DNA from: Desulfosporosinus orientis DSM 765
GTDB lineage: Bacteria > Bacillota > Desulfitobacteriia > Desulfitobacteriales > Desulfitobacteriaceae
Direction of reading: 5' to 3'
NCBI RefSeq assembly: GCF_000235605.1
Contig: NC_016584.1
Span: 5,333,151-5,397,150 of the forward strand
Length of the DNA stretch: 64,000 nucleotides
Shown: piece by piece, positions 48,935-58,115 of the stretch
How the letters are laid out: the number at the start of each line of letters is the position of its first letter
Position numbering within the stretch: the stretch's first letter is position 1
Translations under genes and position numbers: made by a program
Notes under the pieces: generated by a model
What the model was told of the DNA's origin: nothing
Seen by the model: only the letters and a program-made list of their open reading frames with translations
Database searches by the model: none

Positions 48935-50247
48935 TTCAATACACCTCTTCTTCCAATAACTGTGTGACTATCGTTTGTTCCTAAGACAGCAATTGAAAAA
49001 GAAATTGTTAAAATATATAAATAAAATTGCTGCAAATTGTAAAATGGATAACCTGTCAACCCGTAAGTAAATATTGATATCTGAGTCATGAAAGAAAATA
49101 CTGCAATGTACTTATTTTGGGAGTCCGGTGATGTCTTCGCCTCCTTTAGCGCCAACAGTGTAGTCCTGAGGCTCGCTATAAAGATCGCTACTAAAACAAC
49201 ACTTCCTACAATGCCTACCTCGGGTAGGAATTGTAGATATTGGTTATGCGCAAATTGCAACTGCCCAGTACCTTGATTATAGTTATAGACGTTATAACTA
49301 CCCAAACCTTGCCCCAAAATCGGGTTTTCAAAAAACATATTCAGTGCGGCATTCCATAGTTCTAATCTACCATTTACCGATGAATAGTCACTACTAAGCA
49401 TTAATCTTTCGATTAAGATTTTACTTTCTGGCATGTACTGTGTGGCCAAAAACACAAAAACGGCGACTATTACGCTAATTAGAATTGCGCGTTTTCTATG
49501 CTTCCTGTTCATGAAGAACATAAATGTTAGCAATAAAGGAAATAATAACATTATAAGTGCTATCCGTTTTCCCGTAAGCATCATTGCAATAATCAACAAT
49601 AACATACATCCAATTCTCAATAATATCGATCGTGCGTTCTGCTTGTTCGCAAACAAATCAGCAATGTGAGCGAATAGCCCAGTACACATCGCAATTGCCG
49701 CAAAAGCTCTATCACCTACTAGGCCAGAATATTGTCCATAATAAATGTCAAGAATTACTCGTTCTTTATTGAGAAGCCAAAACGAGAATACTGATACGAA
49801 ATCTTCCTTCATGATAGAAGAAAGAATAATGCTTATAGCCAAGACAACAGATATCCATTTAATGCAACTAATTAAATTGTGGCTAAACCTTCGATTGATT
49901 ACAATAATTAGCATTGCGAAAAACAACAACCAGAATGTGATGAATCTAATCGTCAAAGTAAAAGATAACGTGTAGAAGAAACTGAATAATTGCAGTACTA
50001 TAAATAACCCTACCGGAAGCATTGATTTAATTCTATTTGAATTAATTACGATATTTGAAGATGACAGACTTTTTGTAAATAGATATAACGTAATAATGAA
50101 AAATAAGTATGCTTGATATTTAGCAATAATGGTATCATCCGTGCCTCCCAGTACCAAAACAGCAAGTAAGACCATTAGAAACCTACTAAAACGATTACTA
50201 TTAGTACCTGTTGCTTCAGAGTCTCTTAATGTCAACGCTTTAATCAT
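48931..50247 (-). CDS. O-antigen polymerase/ligase family protein (Wzy-like)
   Basis: A 438-aa protein with about 11 membrane helices and the Wzy_C signature around ILGQGLGSYNVYNY and FAHNQYLQFLPEVGIVG in the large outer loop. It would polymerise lipid-linked repeat units. Its stop overlaps the pyruvyltransferase start (ATGA). The N-terminus overlaps the end of the DUF115-like gene by eight bases. Confidence 0.92.
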   Translation of the reverse strand: MIKALTLRDSEATGTNSNRFSRFLMVLLAVLVLGGTDDTIIAKYQAYLFFIITLYLFTKSLSSSNIVINSNRIKSMLPVGLFIVLQLFSFFYTLSFTLTIRFITFWLLFFAMLIIVINRRFSHNLISCIKWISVVLAISIILSSIMKEDFVSVFSFWLLNKERVILDIYYGQYSGLVGDRAFAAIAMCTGLFAHIADLFANKQNARSILLRIGCMLLLIIAMMLTGKRIALIMLLFPLLLTFMFFMNRKHRKRAILISVIVAVFVFLATQYMPESKILIERLMLSSDYSSVNGRLELWNAALNMFFENPILGQGLGSYNVYNYNQGTGQLQFAHNQYLQFLPEVGIVGSVVLVAIFIASLRTTLLALKEAKTSPDSQNKYIAVFSFMTQISIFTYGLTGYPFYNLQQFYLYILTISFSIAVLGTNDSHTVIGRRGVLK

Positions 50248-51097
50248 TTTTTTCTACAACCTTTTCTAAACTCTTTCTCTCAAAGGCTTCCAACTTCCCA
50301 CCTCTGGTGCAATTAATAATTCTGATATTATGGGATTCCGCAAACATCTTAGCTGTTCTATAAGCAGCATCTGCAATATTCTTGTTTTGAACGTTGTAAG
50401 TTGTTGTCTTTACATCGCCAAAGTAATCCTTAATTTCCCGATTAATAATCAATTTGCCTTTCTCGTCTATGCTCTGCGAATAGTTGTGATCAATTCCCAG
50501 TAGGTAAATGTCTTCAAATCCCATATAGACTGCTATTTGTATTGCGTTATAAACAACCGTTTCGCCTGCCTCGGTTGAATGACAGATATCAGTACTAAAC
50601 TTTATGGATTCACGTTTCTTGAATTTTCTAAGGTAAAATGGTTGATGATTGAATATATAGAATATGCTGTCATTCTTCTTGACTCCGAGCTTATTTCCAT
50701 GCAAGGATACAAAACAAGTCGATTCCCGAGAAATGAATTGTATTTCCATTGATATATCAGATAGCGTCTTTTCTTCAACGCAAACCCAAAAATCTGGTCT
50801 CCATTCGGTTTTATCGTATAGCCTAAAAATCCTGTTACAGCCAAATGTAACTTCGCCTTTTAACGATTCTAAATCGGCGATATTAAGACTAGGGCCATTG
50901 CCAATAATAAAACAACGCTTTCCCTTGTATGCATTCTTAAATATGGTGAGTGCTTTTGCATCTTTGCTGTGAGCAAATTTTAAAGTGCTTATCGCCGATT
51001 TCCCAGAAATATACGGAAAAAACAATATTCTGATTATCAAGTTATTATTTAAGAAATTCCTAATTTGCATTTTTATATCGGATATACTATGACTCAT
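50240..51097 (-). CDS. DUF115/GT42-like protein, candidate CMP-sugar glycosyltransferase
   Basis: A 285-aa protein. GKRCFIIGNGPSLNIADLESL and VTFGCNRIFRL resemble the N-terminus of Campylobacter CstI/CstII sialyltransferases (IIAGNGPSLKEIDYSRL then FRCNQFYF). AGETVVYNAIQIAVYMGFED followed by IYLLGIDHNYS resembles their GVYMCAVAIALGYKEIYLSGIDF region; MptE-like DUF115 proteins share this fold. Because the locus also encodes a CMP-sugar synthetase, transfer of a CMP-activated ulosonic acid is a reasonable inference. The family name alone does not prove it. Confidence 0.8.
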   Translation of the reverse strand: MSHSISDIKMQIRNFLNNNLIIRILFFPYISGKSAISTLKFAHSKDAKALTIFKNAYKGKRCFIIGNGPSLNIADLESLKGEVTFGCNRIFRLYDKTEWRPDFWVCVEEKTLSDISMEIQFISRESTCFVSLHGNKLGVKKNDSIFYIFNHQPFYLRKFKKRESIKFSTDICHSTEAGETVVYNAIQIAVYMGFEDIYLLGIDHNYSQSIDEKGKLIINREIKDYFGDVKTTTYNVQNKNIADAAYRTAKMFAESHNIRIINCTRGGKLEAFERKSLEKVVEKND

Positions 51098-52094
51098 TTC
51101 TACACCTCGTAAGCCTTTTCTTCTGCAATAGAGGTCTGATTAGACCATGCATGACTCCAATTAGGCGAATAAATATGAAGCGAGGTACGATCTTTCTAAC
51201 AATTTGAATTAATCTTCTTTTATTAGTCATACTTGAGGGGCGCAATGGTTCATTCGCCCACGCAGTTTTCTCTCTATATTTGAGGTACACCGGTGTCATC
51301 TTATGGTCACAGTTTTGCATCCACGGGCGACCGTTTACCATAAAAAAGGTGTCAAAATGTACGATGCAAGGTTTCCTGATTGCTGAATTGACTTCATCTT
51401 CTGTGTACATATATTGCGGCCATCTCGCCGCAGATATTTCGTTATATTTACACATGTAAAACAACGAAATAATGTTGTATCTAAGAGGTAAATAGTAAAT
51501 ATCATCCTGCAGCAACTTACAGATGATATCATTGTCAGGAAAATCAAGAATACCGTTATACTCTTTAATTGCGTCTACTAGCTTAACTTGATAGCAGAGT
51601 TTTCGATATTTCTCTAAATCCATAACTAACATACCAGAATATACATAGTAATTTGAGCTTTTTATTCCTAAATTCTGGCTATATCTTATATTTCTGGAAT
51701 CCCTTATTGCACCGATTGTTTTGCCCTTCAAATCTGTATCCCAAAGCTGTGACAACGAGTCTAGCACTAAGGTATCACAATCAATATATATTGCTTTTGT
51801 TACTTCTGATGGCAAAAGTGTTCCTAGCAGAATACGCGAAAACATACTTTCAGAGTATCTCTTTATATCAACAGTTTCGCCGATTATCTGCGAGATATTT
51901 GGCATATTAATAAACTCAATCAGACATTGATAGTTCTGGGCAGAAGAAATAATTCTTTCTTTGTTCTTGTCAGAAATGTCCTGTGAAATTATGTACACAT
52001 TCACAGTGTTATTCTTATTATTCTCCAACAATGATACGAGAGACACAGCCAGTACGTCAGCAAAATTATCATCAGAAGCATACACAATATTCAT
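51087..52094 (-). CDS. Glycosyltransferase family 8 protein
   Basis: A 335-aa GT8 enzyme. MNIVYASDDNFADVLAVSLVSLLENN, AIYIDCDTLVLDSLSQLWD (with the DxD metal motif) and CIVHFDTFFMVNGRPW (normally HFxGxxKPW) are the family landmarks. It adds a hexose from a UDP-sugar with retention of configuration. AAAGTGAG precedes ATG 52094; the frame also opens at 52112 without a site. The middle of the last motif is changed (DTFFMVNGRPW), so the sugar specificity may be unusual. Confidence 0.88.
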   Translation of the reverse strand: MNIVYASDDNFADVLAVSLVSLLENNKNNTVNVYIISQDISDKNKERIISSAQNYQCLIEFINMPNISQIIGETVDIKRYSESMFSRILLGTLLPSEVTKAIYIDCDTLVLDSLSQLWDTDLKGKTIGAIRDSRNIRYSQNLGIKSSNYYVYSGMLVMDLEKYRKLCYQVKLVDAIKEYNGILDFPDNDIICKLLQDDIYYLPLRYNIISLFYMCKYNEISAARWPQYMYTEDEVNSAIRKPCIVHFDTFFMVNGRPWMQNCDHKMTPVYLKYREKTAWANEPLRPSSMTNKRRLIQIVRKIVPRFIFIRLIGVMHGLIRPLLQKKRLTRCRNES

Positions 52095-52108
52095 TAGTTG
52101 ACTCACTT

Positions 52109-52703
52109 TCATTTATACTTTTCACAGAACAACTCAACGTCAGTGAAATCTTGAACTCTATTTTTTATTATCTCCTCGCTCCAATTCCACCATTGAATGT
52201 TCTGGAGGTCGACGATAACATCTTCATCAAATCTATAACGTATTACTTTTGCCGGCACACCGCCCACAATACTGTACGGCGGTACGTCTTTAGCAACAAC
52301 CGCACCAGCAGCCACACATGCTCCATTCCCAATAGTTACTCCTGAAAGTACAGTAACTCCTGTGCCAAACTAGACATCATTTCCAATATTGATATTACCT
52401 TTATAACGACTTTTCTTGAGACTGTTAAACTGTTTCAAACCCCACTTGTCTATTATCGGGTAGGTGGAAACCCATTCTATATCATGCTCGCCCCCCCACG
52501 ATTTGCACCTTGTCAGCAAAGGAACAGAATTTTCCAATTTGTATCTGTATCGAAGAATCCCAGCAATATATTGTGGTGTTACGCATATATGAATATTTGC
52601 CTACAGAAATCTTTGGGCACTTACTGCCTACCCAAGTTATGCTACAACCCTCGAACTTTGGGTAGCTCATATGCTTTATAAAATACTTTATTTTTGCTAG
52701 CAT
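52109..52703 (-). pseudogene. CatB/NodL-like hexapeptide acetyltransferase, frameshifted and interrupted
   Basis: Two pieces of one left-handed beta-helix acetyltransferase. Codons from 52703 run to a premature stop at 52482 after a run of seven G (52491-52497 on the minus strand); six G would restore IVGGEHDIEWVSTYPI. A second lesion is an in-frame TAG at 52370-52372 where the family has Trp in NDVWFGTG. The rest ([43 protein letters not shown]) is intact. The original length was about 198 aa. Confidence 0.88.
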
Positions 52704-52746
52704 ACGCGACCTCCATTTGTTAGGGCCATTGAGTATTACTATGTCC

Positions 52747-53751
52747 TTACTCTAACTTTTCTCTCCCACAATCTTCAAACCAGTCTAACAGAGCTTCATC
52801 CAAGCTATACTTTAACTTATAACCACTCGCAGCAAGCTTTTTTCCGCTAATATTGGTGCTAACCTCAAGTTTCTTCACCCTTGCCGGATGAAGACCGAGT
52901 TTCTTTCCACCAAACGGATATAAAACCACCGAGGCAATCATTAAGATCCAACTGGGTATTACGAGCGTTTTCCTCTTAAGCCCTGTAGCTTTCTTTATGG
53001 CTTCACATGATTGTTTAACAGTAAAAGCCGGTTCGTAAGTGCAGTTGTATAAACCTACTCCAGTGAAATCATTGTCAATCATTCTGTATTTGATGAACTC
53101 AGCAAGCTCTTTCACATAGATTGATGCTTTGATCGTGTCTGTCCTGCCTGCGTAGAAGAAGTATCTGTTCTTTATACCTTTGTACATTCTCGTGAAATTA
53201 CCATGCTCGCCTTTGCCGAAAACCACACCGGGACGTACTATGGTGAGGCACCTTGATTCGTCTTTCGCTTGCCATATAGCGTGAATTTTCTCTGCTACAA
53301 GTTTGCTTATTCCGTAGGCAGTGTTCGGTGTAGGGAGTGTATCCTCGCACTTCAATTCCTCTGCCGCTCCATAAGGGGCGATACTACTCGTGAAAAGTAT
53401 TCTCTTGATTCCGTTTCTATCTGCAAACGCCGTAACATTCTCCGCACCTTTGATATTGGTTTCAAAATATGCATAATCAGGATGTCCCGGAGTTCTATGT
53501 ACTGCTGCGAGATTAAATATAATATCTTTTTCGGTGGAATTGAAATTAAACTCTATCGGCTGGCGCACATCTAAGCGTACATAAATAACGCCCTCGAATT
53601 TCTCTACTATCCCCGGAACAACACCCTCTTCTCCGGGCATTACGATATCAAGAGCGTAAATTTTATCTTCCGGCTTCAAACTGGAAGTCTTTATTAAATT
53701 GATTAAGTTAGTTCCAATAAAGCCTGTCCCACCGAATAGTATATAGTTCAT
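52747..53751 (-). CDS. NAD-dependent epimerase/dehydratase
   Basis: A 334-aa extended SDR. GGTGFIGTNLINLI, FNLAAVHRTPGH, FTSSIAPYGAA and the active-site YGISKLVAEK are visible. The C-terminal part differs from the common GalE/RmlB types, so the substrate is open; 4-keto reductase or epimerase activity on a nucleotide sugar is typical for this place in a locus. AAAGGG lies before the ATG. About 200 bases without a gene follow upstream (53752-53948), where a TCGCTCTTTGTCT / AGACAAAAGAGCGA inverted repeat (53828 and 53899) flanks a 60-base loop. Confidence 0.88.
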   Translation of the reverse strand: MNYILFGGTGFIGTNLINLIKTSSLKPEDKIYALDIVMPGEEGVVPGIVEKFEGVIYVRLDVRQPIEFNFNSTEKDIIFNLAAVHRTPGHPDYAYFETNIKGAENVTAFADRNGIKRILFTSSIAPYGAAEELKCEDTLPTPNTAYGISKLVAEKIHAIWQAKDESRCLTIVRPGVVFGKGEHGNFTRMYKGIKNRYFFYAGRTDTIKASIYVKELAEFIKYRMIDNDFTGVGLYNCTYEPAFTVKQSCEAIKKATGLKRKTLVIPSWILMIASVVLYPFGGKKLGLHPARVKKLEVSTNISGKKLAASGYKLKYSLDEALLDWFEDCGREKLE

Positions 53752-53948
53752 ATCCCTTTATTCACCTCTGCTCCTGCTAATCGCCATGTTACAAAAATTA
53801 ACTGATCACTACCCCGCCAACCACGGACTTCGCTCTTTGTCTCATCAGAATACTCAACAAAGCAAAAGCCCGGCTTGGCATTGACTGCTGAAGTGATAGT
53901 AGACAAAAGAGCGATGTTGAGACAGACGAGGCGAGCGAGTGGTTCCGG

Positions 53949-55340
53949 CTAACTCGCCCCCTTCCTCCCCAACACCACCGGCACAGTCTTCGCCAAAATC
54001 GCCACATCCATCCACAACGACCACCGCTCCACATACTCAGCATCCATTTCCATCCACTTTTCAAAGTCCACATCATTCCTGCCGCTAATCTGCCAGATAC
54101 ACGTAATCCCTGGCTTCACTGATAAGCGCTTTCGATGCTTAGGATCATACAGATTAACCTCACTCGGCAAAGGAGGCCTCGGCCCAACTAAACTCATATC
54201 ACCCATCAGTACATTCCACAACTGTGGTAATTCATCCAAGCTAGTTTTTCTTAAAATCCTTCCGATAGTAGTCACCCGTGGATCATTTGAGATTTTAAAC
54301 ACAGGCCCACTCATCTCATTTAGATGTGCTAACTTTGCCTTAAGTTCTTCCGCATTAACAACCATCGATCTAAACTTATACATGTTAAAAATCCGCCCAT
54401 TTAAACCGACCCGTTCTTGAGCAAAAATAACCGGCCCGTCTGAGGATACCTTAATGACGATCGCAATAGCTAACAATATTGGACTGATAACGATAAGCCC
54501 AGCACCCGTTACAACAATATCCATAACCCTCTTGGCCAGTTCATGTCCTGGAAGTCTCGGACGACTATCATAAGCTACCATCGGCAATCCATCGAAATCG
54601 ACGGGTCTGCTTCTAGTCACTTTAGCAACCACATCATCCAATAAAATCGTTACTGTTTTCCCCATAAGATCCAGTAATTCAAGACAATCCTTCACTCTTT
54701 CATCGGATAAAGGTGCCGTCACAACGGTTAAATCAACTATTTTCATACTCATTACGGCATGCAAATTTGAATAATCACCCAAATAAGGTATTTCCAGGCC
54801 ATTACGTTCTGGAGCTAAATAGCCAACTATCTCATAACCTAACTGCGGATTTTTTTTGATTTTTTCTAAGTAAGAGTGAGCAGCTTGACCGCTGCCAAGG
54901 ATTAGTACATAACGTATATTTCTTCCTATCGAGCGCCATGCTTGTAACACCAGCCGTACAATTAAGTGGACGCCTAATGTAAGACACAGCGCTATAAATT
55001 CGAAGTAAAACACAAATCGGTTATGTATAAGCGTGGGTTGGTACAAGGTTACAGCCGTAATAGTTATAGCAAAAGTAGCTAAATGAGCTATGATTAGCTG
55101 CCTTGCTTCTAGAACCGCTGAAATAAACCGTCTAGAACGATAAACGTGATTAACGTTAGAGCTAATAATCCAACATATGATATAGACTAAAAAGATGAGA
55201 AAGTACTGTTCCCAAACCCTGCCAGCCATAGCGTGTTTATATCGATAAATCTCAACTGTAAAGAAAAAACCTAAGCTCAAAACAGCGAGATCAACAATCT
55301 GTGAAATGTCATCTAATACTGAGCTGTACTCTCTTAACAC
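53949..55340 (-). CDS. Polyprenyl-phosphate sugar phosphotransferase, WcaJ/CpsE type
   Basis: A 463-aa initiating transferase. Four N-terminal membrane helices (about residues 10-130), a CoA-binding-like domain (VLILGSGQAAHSYLEKI), a fifth helix (about 270-295) and the conserved catalytic domain FAQERVGLNGRIFNMYKFRSM, DELPQLWNVLMGDMSLVGPRPPLPSE and ITCIWQISGRND are present. It starts the repeat unit of the second polysaccharide by moving hexose-1-phosphate to undecaprenyl phosphate. The start is GTG 55340 with GGGGGAG upstream. Confidence 0.93.
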   Translation of the reverse strand: MLREYSSVLDDISQIVDLAVLSLGFFFTVEIYRYKHAMAGRVWEQYFLIFLVYIICWIISSNVNHVYRSRRFISAVLEARQLIIAHLATFAITITAVTLYQPTLIHNRFVFYFEFIALCLTLGVHLIVRLVLQAWRSIGRNIRYVLILGSGQAAHSYLEKIKKNPQLGYEIVGYLAPERNGLEIPYLGDYSNLHAVMSMKIVDLTVVTAPLSDERVKDCLELLDLMGKTVTILLDDVVAKVTRSRPVDFDGLPMVAYDSRPRLPGHELAKRVMDIVVTGAGLIVISPILLAIAIVIKVSSDGPVIFAQERVGLNGRIFNMYKFRSMVVNAEELKAKLAHLNEMSGPVFKISNDPRVTTIGRILRKTSLDELPQLWNVLMGDMSLVGPRPPLPSEVNLYDPKHRKRLSVKPGITCIWQISGRNDVDFEKWMEMDAEYVERWSLWMDVAILAKTVPVVLGRKGAS

Positions 55341-55382
55341 TTTCTCTCCCCCTCTTGGAGATAATCATCTGCCTTTTTGAGA

Positions 55383-55418
55383 GACTTATAGGCCTAAAGT
55401 CCTAGGACCATTAGGTCC
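55383..55418. promoter_or_regulatory. Double palindrome upstream of the WcaJ-type gene
   Basis: GACTTATAGGCCTAAAGTC (55383-55401, nearly self-complementary) is followed after three bases by GGACC-ATTA-GGTCC (55405-55418). It lies in the 5' leader of the WcaJ-type gene, about 45-75 bases before its start. It could be a protein site or an RNA structure. No T-run follows, so it is not a terminator. Confidence 0.5.
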
Positions 55419-55566
55419 CCAAAAGTAACCCCATATATTTCTATAAAAGGAAAGTGATATCCTTCACACAATGATCCCATAATTCTTCAATAATAGGCAC
55501 AATTCGGAAAATTTTCGCCATATTACGATATAATACGATGTAAATTCTTCCAAATATCCTTCAAAC

Positions 55567-56355
55567 TCAAAAAAATTCCCAAAATCTTCTCTTTTTCTTC
55601 CTTTTCAATGTGTGAAGGGTATACTCTCTTTTCTCCGGCAGGGCTCTCCCCGCCAAAATTGCCTGGGGGTTATTTATTGTGATTTCCCGGATTCCATCGT
55701 CCTCTGTCATCTCTTTAGTGCTTCTAAGGGCCTTGAGGTAATCCGTATCCTCTTGAGAAGGCCGGTGGGCATCAGAACCGACAAAGTGAATGAGCTTACT
55801 CCTGATCATTCTTTCAGCCAGCTCCTGAACCTGAGGTCCATACCTCCCGCTCAGACTTCTGAGATTTAGCTGAAAAAGGACCCCCTTATTAGCCCATTCC
55901 ACTAAGTACTCCGGCCTGTCGATCAATCCCCTATTCCGCTCCGGGTGGGCGAGGATGGGAGTCAGGCCCTGGACTTGTAAGTCAAAGAAGACTTGTTCGG
56001 TGTAATGAGGAATTTCCAGCATGGGCAGCTCCATGAGAAGATACTTACCCGTATTACCCAAGGTTAAGAGCTTACCCTGGTGGGCCCATTTCCCCAGATC
56101 CGGGAAAATATAGTTTTCCGCACCGGGTAAAATCTCTACTGGAATTTCTGCCTCAGCCACATTTTTGCGCAGCTCAGCCACCGCCGCAAGGATCTTCTCC
56201 GGACTTAGGAAGTCGCTTCCTTCCATAACATGCGGAGTGGCTATAAGTGTTTTGAATCCGGATTGGTGCAATTGACGGGCCATCTCCAGGGAATCTTCTA
56301 TTATCTTTGCTCCATCATCCAGTCCGGGGAGAATATGGCTGTGTATATCGATCAT
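55567..56355 (-). CDS. CpsB/YwqE-type tyrosine-protein phosphatase (PHP domain)
   Basis: A 262-aa metal-dependent phosphatase. MIDIHSHILPGLDDGAK, LIATPHVMEGSDF, LAHPERNRGLID and FVGSDAHRPSQEDTDYL provide the PHP metal ligands. It dephosphorylates the BY-kinase encoded just upstream and so controls polymer length. AGGAGAG lies before the ATG. The C-terminal KRKKKRRFWEFF tail is strongly basic. No equivalent gene accompanies the other kinase pair at 12787-14182. Confidence 0.93.
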   Translation of the reverse strand: MIDIHSHILPGLDDGAKIIEDSLEMARQLHQSGFKTLIATPHVMEGSDFLSPEKILAAVAELRKNVAEAEIPVEILPGAENYIFPDLGKWAHQGKLLTLGNTGKYLLMELPMLEIPHYTEQVFFDLQVQGLTPILAHPERNRGLIDRPEYLVEWANKGVLFQLNLRSLSGRYGPQVQELAERMIRSKLIHFVGSDAHRPSQEDTDYLKALRSTKEMTEDDGIREITINNPQAILAGRALPEKREYTLHTLKRKKKRRFWEFF

Positions 56356-56528
56356 CTGAACTCTCCTAACTTAAGATAATTTTAGCAAAGTAAAGTAACA
56401 AATTTTCGTTCTTATGTTACAAAATCGTAAAAATACCTAAAATTATCTATTTTATGTATTACTGGGAAACTTCCTGCTTTTGTATTAATTTTCCTGCCTA
56501 GAATTTTATTATATATTAATTAAATTTT

Positions 56529-56550
56529 AAATCACCCAAACGGGTGATTT
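56529..56550. repeat. 9-bp inverted repeat
   Basis: AAATCACCC-AAAC-GGGTGATTT lies between the kinase and phosphatase genes, 35 bases beyond the terminator at 56585. It may be an RNA hairpin in the phosphatase leader. Confidence 0.5.
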
Positions 56551-56584
56551 ATTGCAAAATATAGTTTTTATGCCTATAAAAGGC

Positions 56585-56623
56585 AAAAACAACTTCCGCT
56601 CAAAAAGGTGAGAAGTTGTTTTT
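56585..56623 (-). terminator. Attenuator-like terminator between cpsD- and cpsB-like genes
   Basis: AAAAACAACTTC (56585-56596) pairs with GAAGTTGTTTTT (56612-56623); both flanks have A/T runs. It lies 23 bases after the kinase stop and could reduce transcription of the downstream polysaccharide genes relative to the kinase pair. Confidence 0.75.
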
Positions 56624-56645
56624 AATTCACCTGGCTTTAATTAAG

Positions 56646-57350
56646 CTATGAACGATTCTTACGAGTCCTTTTCTTCTTAGGATCATCGCTGCCATGGTAG
56701 TAATAGTAATAATAGTATTCACTGGTTTTCAGGTCAGCTTTATTGATAACAGCCCCAAGTATCTTGGCCCCTACCTTATCCAGCTGATCCTTGGCCCGTT
56801 GGGCATATTCTTTGTTGACTTCCCCTGAAGCTAAGACCAAGATGACTCCATCTACTTCCTGAGCAAGAACCGCGGCATCTGTCACAGCAATGATAGGTGG
56901 CGTATCGATAAGGACCACATCATAGAGTTCACTGACTTCCTCAATCAGACGCTTCATCCGCTGGGAGCCGACGAGCTCAGCCGGATTGGGAGGAATGGGA
57001 CCTCCCGTAAGGACTTTAACCCTGGGTACCGCTGTTTCCCTAATAAAGTCTTTATCCTGATCATCTTGAACCAGAAAGTTTGAGAGTCCCTCAAAATTCT
57101 CCAGCTCAAATAGTTTGTGTTGGGTTGGGTTACGCAAATCAGCGTCTATCACTAAAACAGATTTTCCGGATTGAGCCATACTCACAGCCAGGTTCGCGAC
57201 GGTGGTGGATTTCCCTTCCCGGGGACCTGAGCTTGTGACCATGATTCTTTTGGTCTTAGTATCTATACTGGTAAACTGTACATTCGTCCGAAGCGTCCGG
57301 TAGGCTTCGGAGATGGGGGATTTCGTTTGTTCGTGCGTTATTAATGTCAA
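56646..57350 (-). CDS. Capsular/exopolysaccharide BY-kinase (CpsD/EpsB-like), second copy
   Basis: A 234-aa tyrosine kinase, paralogue of the one at 12787. Walker A SSGPREGKSTTVAN, A' VLVIDADLRNPTQH and Walker B VLIDTPPI are intact. The C-terminus has seven consecutive tyrosines in SEYYYYYYYHG and a basic tail. The start is TTG 57350 with GGAG nine bases upstream, the same rare start as its paralogue. It lies 15 bases after its CpsC-like activator. Confidence 0.93.
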   Translation of the reverse strand: MTLITHEQTKSPISEAYRTLRTNVQFTSIDTKTKRIMVTSSGPREGKSTTVANLAVSMAQSGKSVLVIDADLRNPTQHKLFELENFEGLSNFLVQDDQDKDFIRETAVPRVKVLTGGPIPPNPAELVGSQRMKRLIEEVSELYDVVLIDTPPIIAVTDAAVLAQEVDGVILVLASGEVNKEYAQRAKDQLDKVGAKILGAVINKADLKTSEYYYYYYYHGSDDPKKKRTRKNRS

Positions 57351-57365
57351 GTAAACCTTCTCCTC

Positions 57366-58064
57366 TTAAACTCGTTTTCCTGCTTCATAGGTTGGAATAA
57401 CACCTAGTACGGGGATCCCCAGCACACTCTCAACATCGTCAGAAGTTTTTATTGTATTATCCAAATACTCCAGCAAGATGACTAAACCTACTGAGACCAT
57501 CAAACCCACTGCAAAGGCAATGAGAATGTTTAACTTTTTATTGGGCTTCACCGGTTCATCCGGCACTACAGCTGTATCGACGATACTGACACTGTCAACT
57601 TTTTTAATTTCTATAACTGCTTTCGAGAACTCTGAAGCCATGGTATTGGCAATAGCTGTGGCCAGCTGCGGGTCGGTATTTAAAACTTGGATTTCCAGGA
57701 TTTCTGTTGTTTTCACAGGGTTAATGGTGATTAACTTGTCCAGTTCGCTGACTGTCAGGGACAAATCCAAGTCGTCAATCACACTTTGTTCAACGGTGCG
57801 GCTTTGGGCAATGGCTGCATAAGTTTTGGCCAGCTGCTGATTCGCCAGAAGGACATTATTGTCCAGCATTTGTACGGCGGCTTGACCTTCCTCGGAAGCT
57901 TTTTTTCCTACGATTAAAGTGGTGGAAGCCTGATACACGGGCTTTATGATAAAGTAACTGATGATTCCACTGGTCAGAGCTGCAATAAGCGGCAGAACAA
58001 CAACTATAATCCAACGTTTGCGAAGTATTTCCCAATACTGGCGTAAGTCTATTTCTTCTTCCAT
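57366..58064 (-). CDS. Wzz/CpsC-type chain-length determinant, second copy
   Basis: A 232-aa two-helix membrane protein, paralogue of the one at 13442, with EEEIDLRQYWEILRKRWIIVV at the N-terminus, PVKPNKKLN before the second helix and a cytoplasmic kinase-activating tail. GGAGG is five bases before ATG 58064; the frame opens four codons earlier. First gene of the second polysaccharide operon; a strong inverted repeat lies 52-88 bases upstream. Confidence 0.92.
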   Translation of the reverse strand: MEEEIDLRQYWEILRKRWIIVVVLPLIAALTSGIISYFIIKPVYQASTTLIVGKKASEEGQAAVQMLDNNVLLANQQLAKTYAAIAQSRTVEQSVIDDLDLSLTVSELDKLITINPVKTTEILEIQVLNTDPQLATAIANTMASEFSKAVIEIKKVDSVSIVDTAVVPDEPVKPNKKLNILIAFAVGLMVSVGLVILLEYLDNTIKTSDDVESVLGIPVLGVIPTYEAGKRV

Positions 58065-58115
58065 GTCGACCTCCAAATCAGCACAATTTACTCAGTGACC
58101 CTATAGTTATTCTAG

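Noticed and set aside
53798-54076. Minus-strand 92-codon Trp/Arg-rich frame
   Set aside because: Shadow of the WcaJ-type gene's 3' end in another frame; composition is not protein-like.
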